Shown here one piece after another: positions 56,752-64,000 of a DNA stretch of 64,000 nt (the first letter of the stretch is position 1; each line of letters starts with the position of its first letter). The translations under genes were made by a program, and so were the position numbers. The notes beneath the pieces are model-generated. The model searched no databases. It saw only the letters and a list, made by a program, of their open reading frames with translations, and was not told the origin of the DNA. The stretch lies in assembly GCA_026119935.1 (NCBI GenBank), contig JALRMH010000019.1, positions 372,001 through 436,000 on the forward strand. The letters are read 5' to 3'. This DNA is from Endothia cerciana (taxonomy: Eukaryota > Ascomycota > Sordariomycetes > Diaporthales > Cryphonectriaceae).

Positions 56752-57459
56752 CTTGACGGTGTTGGGTGGGTTGAGTCGTGAAGGAGATTCTCAAATCTTG
56801 TGCGAGATGAGGTATCTGCCAGTAGAAGATGCCATGTTAGCCTTCGGAGGCTCTAAGAGCGTGGAGAGTGCCCTCGGGGGAGGGTTCTACCCGCTCAGCG
56901 TCGATGGAGAGAAGCGTATCGAGGAGGATCTGTCCGCCATGACCGCATCGTGAAGTCGTGTGCGGCGTCTGCTGCGTGAATCTTCGTTGCGACTGGGTCG
57001 TCGTCCATCCTCGATTGCTCTCCCCGGCCTTCGCGAAGGGGCGTCTCCTCCTCCCTAGAGATTCTTTCAAGTCATGATGAGACACCGTAGAATTGACATA
57101 CCTCGTGGTAGATGGCCGTCTGGAAGGTGGGTGGAGGATTGAGGAAGTTGATGGTGATGGCTGGAGGTCGAACTTTTTCTAAAGTCCCTGAGCGCGAGGT
57201 GGAGTCGTCGCAGCAAAGTTCATTTTGTGGGAACTAGCCCTAGCAAAAGGCACGGCTCGCCTGTGGGTCCGTGCACACTAGTCTTGACTGAGTTTTTGCT
57301 ATTGCACCGCACGCTTTTTGCTAACTTCGTCACTCAATTTACCACCAACTTCAAAATCCCCAAAGACAGTTGGAATTTCATTTCCTTTTTCTTAACCCCC
57401 AACCACCGAAATCTCTTCGAGGATCGCTTCGACAGCAACTTGACAAAGTCACCATCAAG
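56752..57459. promoter_or_regulatory. Bidirectional ribosomal protein promoter (uS8 / eS12)
   Basis: The 708 bp between two ribosomal protein start codons holds both promoters and leaders. A nearly palindromic CTAGCCCTAGC occurs at 57234-57244. It resembles the (A)GCCCTA-type elements described for ribosomal protein promoters in fungi; assignment to a factor (Tbf1-like) is inference. The eS12 leader is rich in CAAC/ACTT near 57340-57460. Confidence 0.45.
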
Positions 57460-58205
57460 ATGGTAAGAATCGCACAATGGTTACCTATCCCAAATCTATG
57501 TTGGCGGGTGCATGCAGTTGGTGATGCAACAGCCTCAGTGGAAGAACCCCAGCGGAATTTTCCACAGGGCCTTGTTGCAATCGCCTGCTGCACACATATG
57601 ACCAGCTCGCAACAGACAGGCGTCAATTGAACTCCAGTCGCTGACATCCGCTCTCTGCAATTACAGTCGGACGTAGAAGAGAACAACGCCCCCGAAGCCG
57701 CCGAAGAGGTCGAGGTCGAGGTCGAGGTCTCGGCCGATGCCGCCTCCAAGGGCCAGATGTCCGTCCTGGACGCCCTCAAGGGAGTCTTGAAGCTTGCCCT
57801 CATGCACGACGGCCTCGCCCGCGGTCTGCGTGAGGCCTCCAAGGCCCTCGACCGTCGCCAGGCCCACATGTGCGTCCTCAACGAGTCCTGCGAGGAGGAG
57901 GCCTACAAGAAGCTCGTCATCGCCCTGTGCAATGAGCACAAGATCCCCCTGATCAAGGTGCCGGATGGAAAGCAGCTTGGCGAGTGGGCCGGCCTTTGTG
58001 AGTATAATCCAGGGCCAACGGACGATGCACGCAGCAGTAACTGCACTTTGGGGAACTGGTTACTGACTGTTATCAAACAGGCGTCCTCGACCGTGAGGGT
58101 AACGCCCGCAAGGTCGTCAACTGCTCTTGCGTCGTCGTCAAGGACTGGGGTGAGGAGTCTCAGGAGCGTTCTATCCTCCTGAACTACTTCCAGACCGAGC
58201 AGTAA
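57460..58205 (+). CDS. RPS12: 40S ribosomal protein eS12
   Basis: Three exons: 57460-57462 (only the ATG), 57667-57997 and 58081-58205 (introns 204 and 83 nt), give 152 aa. Seen: an acidic head SDVEENNAPEAAEEVEVEVEV, then the L7Ae-like fold MSVLDALKGVLKLALMHDGLARGLREASKALDRRQAHMCVLNESCEEEAYKKLVIALCNEHKIPLIKV, LGEWAGL, and CSCVVVKDWGEESQERSILLNYF. Known: eS12 sits at the beak of the 40S subunit. The intron directly after the start codon is common in ribosomal protein genes of fungi and is supported by the missing in-frame ATG near the acidic head. It forms a divergent pair with the uS8 gene. Confidence 0.96.
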
Positions 58206-58541
58206 ACAAATGTTCGACAAGACGGTGTCACATCGAGGGGCGGCGGGGCGTTTGCGGGGGAATCATAGATGGATCATATGATGGGCTATTTTAGCGGTCG
58301 GCCACATCAATGATGACCATTTCGGATGACTCGAGCTTCTTCTCGGTTGGCAATGGTTCGGACAGGGAAAAACAGGGGCATACAGCTACCTCACAACGGG
58401 GCTTCGAATTAAAAGGGAAAATGGAACTTGTGTGGAAGGCCGTAGTCTTCCTTCAAGACTCGATGGTCTTCTCAAGGCCTCATTGGTCTGCGCAAGCGAG
58501 ACTGAACACCATACCACCTCTGCGGATCGAGAAGCTATTGC
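58206..58541. other. Convergent 3' ends of eS12 and parvulin genes
   Basis: A 336 bp spacer holding both 3' untranslated regions; no gene was seen. Confidence 0.5.
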
Positions 58542-59062
58542 CTACTTCTCTACCATGATGATGTGATAACCGAACTCCGTCTTGACCCAGTTGTACTTCG
58601 GCTTGTCAACCGTACTTGGCTCCAGGTCCCAGGCGCAGTCCTTAAACTTCTGGTCGAACGGTGCGTCCTTGGTTACCTCACCCAATGATCCTCCTAGAGA
58701 AGTCACAGTCAGTTGTCCAAAGACAGCAGCGATGTATTCACGCGCTAAGGAGGACTCACCCTGCTTGGCCTTGTCCTCCGAGTAATTCCTAGCCACCTCA
58801 GCGAAACTGACTCCCTCCCCGAGCTTCACCAGGGCCTCGTCCATCTTTGACTTCTTCTCGCTGTTTAGTTCATCAGCCGTGACCGCAACCCTCGGGTGAT
58901 CTCTACCTCAGAGCGGACCTACCACAGGACATGCCTGATTTTGATCTTCAGGCCGTTCTTCTTGCCGGAGCCCGCCTCCTTGTCGCCCTTGCCCTTGGCC
59001 CCCTTGCCCCCTCCTCCTCCGCCGCCGCCGGCGTTCTTGTCACCACCTTTGTTCTTGCCCAT
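58542..59062 (-). CDS. Parvulin-type peptidyl-prolyl isomerase (PAR14/PIN4 type)
   Basis: Three exons, 59062-58923, 58860-58760 and 58693-58542 (introns 62 and 66 nt), give 130 aa. Seen: a Gly/Lys-rich basic head (MGKNKGGDKNAGGGGGGGGKG...), then a parvulin domain with LKIKIRHVLCEKKSK, LGEGVSFAEVARNYSEDKAKQGGSLGEV, APFDQKFKDCAWDLEP, and the ending VKTEFGYHIIMVEK. The WW domain and phosphate-binding loop of Pin1 are absent, so it is the Par14 kind. Known: PIN4/Par14 catalyses prolyl cis/trans isomerisation, binds DNA through its basic head and associates with pre-ribosomal complexes in animals. It lies beside two ribosomal protein genes, which may be chance. Confidence 0.94.
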
Positions 59063-60886
59063 GTTGATATGTTGGGCTTGTCCAGAGAGATCTGGCACAA
59101 GGTGGAATGAGCGGGGCAGGATATTGCAGTGAGGCGTGCATCAGAAAGCGCGCCTGGTCAACCCCACTGCACCTGGATCCTTGGTTCCGCCGTGCAGCTG
59201 GCGCTTGGCTGTCATGATAGAGTGGCCAGCTGGCGACAACGTCGGGAACCCCCTTTCCAACTTTCCTTTACTCAGTCCTCCTCATGAAGGATCATAAATG
59301 AGGGACCATAAATTCATGATCCTGAACAGCGGATATTTGTATCGATGTATACGCCTCCGGGACTGGATGAGTTCCATGATTCCGTTTCTACGAAGAGGAC
59401 TCTCGCTGTCCAAGACTATGGGAGCAGAGCTTGTGCGATGCCCCACCGGATCACTCCAGCCGCCCTCTTCAGCATGGATACTTGGTCTCCAGTACCGTAA
59501 ACCCTGGAGGGCCAGCGTGTTCAAGTTTAAGCCCAGAGGGTAGTAGATAAGTCTTGGCATCTTTGCAGTAAGGATAAATGACCAATGGGTCTCTTGTTCG
59601 CGCACAGGGCTGCCGCACCTTCTACCGCCGTGAAGGCCCCGCAGCATCCAGGCCTGTGATAATGTATGCTTGTCAGCCGCATAGCGAGGACGTGGAGCCC
59701 TGATTAGAGGTATTTCGAGAGGAAAGCGCTCGGTGAACTACCGCTCGACCACCCCTCTGCCACTGCGTTCACCATGAACGCTTGAGATTAAGATCTACTC
59801 GCATCCACTGTATGTGGCCCGACAACACAGCCCGGCGCAAATTTTTCATGCCCTGCATACATCTCCTCTCGACATCCTTCCGGCGAGGAATGGTCGAACG
59901 GAATGTTCCTCCGGTGGCTACTACACAAGGTATCCCTCACCAGTATACTAGGCGCAGACCCTCCCTACGACTATCTGTGGCCGAGCTTGTCGCTTCGTTA
60001 TTGATTGGTTTTCGCGGTTTGATATTCAGTTGCGACCACCATCATTGCTAGCCATCACTGATTATTGCCTGGGATTCTTGCATCGTTCGGTCACTTCTCA
60101 TCTCGCTCGTGTGATCTGTAGCTCTTGATACATCAGTCATCCCCCTAGAATTCTTTCCCTGAGATTTCGCTCGCACACATCTATCTTTTTGTGCTTTCAC
60201 AATCGTAATGTCACGGGTCCTTGAGGGATTCATACGAATCTGCTTAAAGAAGAAGCTGTTTCACTATATCCTCATTCTGCTGAAAGGCCGCCATACTATC
60301 CGTAGCTGTCGCTATCTGAATATCGTGGCCCTTCAATCTCGGAGAGAACATCATCGTTATTGGTAGCGCGACTCCATTCGGCTTTTGTGCTGGATGCATC
60401 ATCCCCAGCAGTTATTGATCTGCCGCCATGACACCTCTGGAGCCCGTCCTTGATGGCATGTTCATCAGACTCTACTAGACAATATGAAAGAGTGGGGATA
60501 GTATGAAAATTAGATAAGAGAGGTATTCTCGCGGGGGAAAATTGCACAACCTTGGAATCAACTTCATACCGAACGAGGAGTCGTCGACAGCCGGAATAGG
60601 TATCCCGCAACTCCTCCCATCCAGAAATCGATCAGAGGCCACGGTAATTGCAGATGATAGCTTTCCTTACGAGAAGTATCATACAAGTTCATACTACTGA
60701 AGTCCAAGCATTGGCACTCAGAACAACTTTGCTGGTTTAGAGTTGTAAAATTAGCCTTGGCGGCAATCTATAATATTTACCACGGGATACTATGATCCCC
60801 AGAAGCATATACACCACTTTAACAACCCCAATATACAACTTCCATCCATCCCTTTCCCCCAGTAAGATGCAATTGACACGGGCCGC
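59063..60886. other. Gene-free 1.8 kb interval
   Basis: Contains the parvulin promoter on the left and the 3' flank of the secreted protein gene on the right. Reading frames are short and unlike proteins; AT content rises toward 60300-60850. No repeat structure was recognised. Confidence 0.45.
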
Positions 60887-61390
60887 TTAGTCCGAGAGGT
60901 TGAAGGTCGCAGGGCCAGTGTAGGTCTGCTGCTCGCTCGCGCCAGTCTCGGTCATGGTGAGGTCCGAAGACGGGATGGTGTAGCTGCCAGCCTGGTTGGT
61001 GCTGGGGGTGACCGGCTGGGTCACGGTGAGGGTGAGGCCTCCAGCAGCGGGCTTCGTGATGGTCCAGGTGCGCGAGGAGTCGCCGCAGGTGCCGCCGGTG
61101 ACGGCGGGCAGGGTGCCGTCGCTGGTCAGCGTGGCGGAGCAGTCCACGCCGGTGGTCTCCATGGTGCCAGGCTGGATGACGGTGAAGTCGTAGCTATGAG
61201 AATCTCAATGTTAGAAGGAAGGGGGCCAAGTCGTGGGTGGTTCGGCATCTGTAGGGACGGATGAGCCTTACGAGCACTGGGAGCTGTGAGGAATGCACGA
61301 GGCAGTGAAGCCGGAGACGGTGAAGACAGTGTCGGCGGAGACGGTCATGGCAGAAGCCAGAGCGAGGACGGCGGCGGCGGAGAACTGCAT
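60887..61390 (-). CDS. Small secreted cysteine-containing protein (hypersensitive response-inducing-like)
   Basis: Two exons, 61390-61272 and 61193-60887 (78-nt intron, donor GTAAGG, acceptor CTCATAG), give 141 aa. Seen: signal peptide MQFSAAAVLALASAMTVSA with likely cleavage near residue 19; four cysteines in the mature part (SCIPHSSQC, DCSATL, TCGDSS) that could form two disulfides; Thr/Ser-rich beta-strand-like sequence LTLTVTQPVTPSTNQAGSYTIPSSDL, ending TYTGPATFNLSD. The pattern VSGFTASCIPHSSQCSYDFTVIQPGTMETT resembles fungal secreted proteins often labelled hypersensitive response-inducing proteins; this label is from memory of family pattern and function is not shown. Expected extracellular. 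A TATA box lies upstream. Confidence 0.82.
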
Positions 61391-61537
61391 TTTGAGGGTG
61401 GTGATTGAGATGAGTTTGGTTGGAGAAATGGTAGGAGTGATGTTGTTGAGTTGCTTGAGGTCAGGTGTCTTGAAGATGTTGCTGATGCGGATGCTGAGTG
61501 AATATCAAGTGTCTGCATTCGAGGGACCTCAGGTCAA

Positions 61538-61545
61538 TATTTATA
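61538..61545 (-). promoter_or_regulatory. TATA box of the secreted protein gene
   Basis: TATAAATA on the minus strand, 148 bp upstream of the start codon at 61390, within an otherwise mixed sequence. Spacing fits a leader of roughly 110-120 nt. A consensus TATA box suits a strongly regulated secreted protein gene. Confidence 0.55.
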
Positions 61546-64000
61546 TCAGGTGCGAATGTCCATCCCATCGCCTACTTGGAGTTTATACGAGAATCGACGC
61601 AACTGTCACGGCAAAGATCGTCAGCCAAGAGAGGGTCGACTACATCACGGGGCTAGCTGAAGTGGGCGGATGGGCCCGGTAGCCCCGAACCGTTACCTAT
61701 CGAAAATACGAGCCGTTGTCAGGTAGGGAACACTGATTGCGGATGATGCTTGTCTGTAACCTTAATTGTCCCCCGGGCCTTCAGGTGGTCTTGGCTGGAT
61801 GTCAAACCTCGGTTTACTCCATATATACCCCTGACATGCATCATGACAGACCTCAAGAGCGCCCAGTATGCACTGCCACCCCCCTGGACTGCCCAAATCT
61901 GCCGGCTGCTTCTTGAGCGGTCGCGGCCCGACAGGGCCCCCGCCTTATTACTAAATCTAATGGTATAGTGCAATTACTGGCACCCTGAGAACTAGGTTTG
62001 AGAATGAAGATGCCGATTTCGCAGCCAGAGGCACAAAGTGATGAACATACTGGGCAAACAGTAGAAATTATTTTTAGATACCTACTCTAGGTATGCAGGC
62101 GTACCCTACCTGAACCACTACCGGCCATGGCTTAGCCCGTTACGGATTAACAGCCTCTGCATAGTGAAGATGCCTTCGGCAGACTCCGTGGATTGAATCT
62201 ACCTTAGCTAGCAGATCTAGGAGGGGCAGCAGTTCGTCCGGACAGCATCCGAACGAGCCACTTGGTGTTCAGCTTTGCTTCTAAGTGGATACCGTCGATC
62301 ATGACCTTCTAAGTATGAAGCTCACAATGCACTCCGCGCGGGCACCGGGGTCCTCGTATATGCCGTGTGGCAAGCCCACGCCTTGGGCTATGTCATCTTC
62401 GTGCCTTTTTCTGTTCATCTGATAAGTGTTCCTATCTGACTGCCCTCATATGGATTCTTACGGTCTATCAGACCATCTTCCCAATGCCAGAAAACATTGC
62501 TGCTGCTTTCATGACGCCAAGTCCTTGTAGGGAGATGTTACGTATTACCCATCCGACTTGCGTGTATGTTAATCACCCTAAAAGGCCCTGCACTACTTAG
62601 GGAATCATTGACTAGACAAAAGTCACCCTTGAGTTTGCATGCAAGGAAGAGTACCGGACCACTTAAATTTCTCATTGTCTTTCTCGGTCCGTCAAAGGGC
62701 CAATGATCATCCCGCATCACACTCTGCTACTACCGATGGAGAATGTCCGCTGTATGTTTGAGATAGGCCCACAAATTTGACGCAAAGCATAGGTAGCTCT
62801 CCATACTTCATCGACTAGGGCCTTCACGTCGAGGCATACGAGTACTTGAGGCCTCTGGATTGCGAAACGACATTGTGATCACCGTACAATCTTGGGTTGT
62901 AAATCTCTACGGCTTTCCTTCTCAACTCGGCATTGTTATCAGAATCCAACAACTTGAGGGTGTTGAACGATAATACTGTACGTGGAGAAGCAATGCACCG
63001 GGTGGAGACTGCAGGGCCCTGAAAATCATCAAGAGTCTGGCCTTCATGGAAGAACAACCCGAGATGATTCTTCTGTCAACAAACCTTATCCTGAATTGAC
63101 AAGACACGGTCTGCTCACGGGCAGACCGAGGCCTCACCTATTGTGATCGTCAGGCTGTTGGCAGACACGTAACCCAAAAAAGCCCCGCCCGCAACGCATC
63201 CCATGGAGCAAACAATGAGAACACGCAAGCTTCAGCAAAGGATGTCAACGGCCTTCAGTATTACGTGTATCAGCTTGATACCAGCCGGTGGCACAAGCAA
63301 TTGTGCATTGAGTCTAAAATGCGGGGATGATGGGGCTATCCAGCTTCTTCAGATTTCCCCATATGAACCTGAGGGGCGCCATGCGACTGTACCAGAAGAG
63401 TGTGCTTGAGCTGGACCCCAGCGGTCAAGGTATGAAATAGGTTTTTTTCATATGGGTTCGCGACCTGTCTATGGGGTGGCTGTGGGGGTGCGGCCAGCGA
63501 AGAGGCCCGGGGAATGTAATGACTCATGCAATGGGGCGGTGAGGTCGATGGCCAGAGTGCTGGAGGCAAGACGTGGGCCGAAGGGGTTCCGTTTCTACGT
63601 AAGAATGTGATTAAGCGCCTCCATATGGATGGCTCGAAGACCGCTTCGAAGCAGCTGCTATCCTCAAGGCCGAGAACAAGTGTGGTCTGGACCTCGGCCT
63701 CGTCCGGGCGGGACCTTTCGCAAAGCATATCGAGGAGGACCTGAAGTGGTCCATGGGCGGTGACAGGTGTATACAGGGTGATGTCCACCCAAAAAAAGAG
63801 ATGTCAGTCTCGTTGCTTCCTTCGTTCCGAGGGATGTTGTCTGGCCTGAACTGAAAATAGGCTAATTTGGTCCAGGAAGTCAATACTCCGCCGCGAGGCT
63901 GTGTTAGTGTTTGGCCTAGAATAACCCCACTTTCTGAATTGGGAAAGTGACAGCCTTTCTCCTCTTCCTCAAGTCTGCGGGTCAGAGTAGGCTATCTAAG
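61546..64000. other. Terminal 2.5 kb without an established gene
   Basis: Most frames are broken. On the + strand near 63380-63410 and 63615-63780 there are short segments with coding-like codon use (see the next entry). The remainder has no recognisable protein, repeat or RNA gene. Confidence 0.4.
63615..63782 (+). other. Exon-like fragment of an unidentified protein
   Basis: In one frame the sequence reads PYGWLEDRFEAAAILKAENKCGLDLGLVRAGPFAKHIEEDLKWSMGGD with third positions mostly C or G, as in the real genes of this window. The frame is closed by TAA at 63612-63614, and no clean splice structure to a larger gene was found. A short upstream segment MRLYQKSVLELDPSGQ (63390-63437) ends at a GTATGA donor and could be a neighbouring exon. 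The protein was not recognised; it may be a gene fragment or part of a gene that runs beyond the window. Confidence 0.3.

Noticed and set aside
57463..57666. Possible C/D-box snoRNA in the first eS12 intron (GTGATGC and CTGA-like boxes)
   Set aside because: The C box is imperfect, no terminal stem pairs the ends, and no guide complementarity could be verified by eye.

Overview
The window is nuclear DNA of a filamentous ascomycete (Pezizomycotina), most likely a Sordariomycete. Protein-coding genes carry short introns, mostly 50-110 nt, with GT(A/G)NGT donors, CTAAC/CTGAC-like branch sites and CAG/TAG acceptors. Gene families typical of filamentous fungi are present: a cell-wall-integrity MAPKK with a long proline/serine-rich N-terminus, GT90/CAP10 glycosyltransferase, DUF7580-like protein, Arp1-type amidase and a small secreted protein. 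The species cannot be named from sequence alone. All splice junctions were deduced by reading frames against known family conservation; no search or transcript data were available.

Layout. 1-9.5 kb is a compact housekeeping block: PAF1 (-), RER1 (-), mitochondrial enoyl-CoA hydratase (+) and a RING/ZZ-like/SH3 protein (+). After a 2.1 kb gap come PUS7 (+, 11.6-14.4 kb), MKK1-type MAPKK (-, 15.8-17.5 kb) and the DEAD-box helicase DBP8 (+, 20.1-21.9 kb). From 21.9 to 37.5 kb the window is nearly a gene desert. Only one acidic conserved protein gene (31.6-32.5 kb) sits in it. The rest is rich in long G/C homopolymers and di- to tetranucleotide microsatellites. 37.5-43.6 kb has a short protein with an RNase H-like tail, a DHA1-type MFS transporter (-) and an intronless IkB-like-1 (NFKBIL1) homologue (+).

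43.9-52.5 kb looks like an accessory, fast-evolving segment. It holds a CreA/Mig1-like zinc-finger remnant, a large C2H2 protein divergent from a DUF7580-like protein, and a decayed Arp1-type amidase pseudogene. 53-61.4 kb returns to conserved genes: GT90 (-), divergent ribosomal protein genes uS8 (-) and eS12 (+) sharing one 708 bp promoter, parvulin PAR14/PIN4 (-), and a small secreted cysteine-containing protein (-). The last 2.6 kb has no gene I can establish, apart from an exon-like fragment near 63.6 kb.

Functional ties: PAF1 (transcription elongation), DBP8 and the two small-subunit proteins (40S biogenesis), PUS7 (RNA pseudouridylation) and PAR14 (linked to ribosome biogenesis in animals) make a growth-related set, but neighbourhood in a eukaryote does not imply an operon. 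The most unusual sequence property is the repeated G/C homopolymer tract, found in intergenic DNA and also inside two introns, together with a recurring TACTATGGTAC element.
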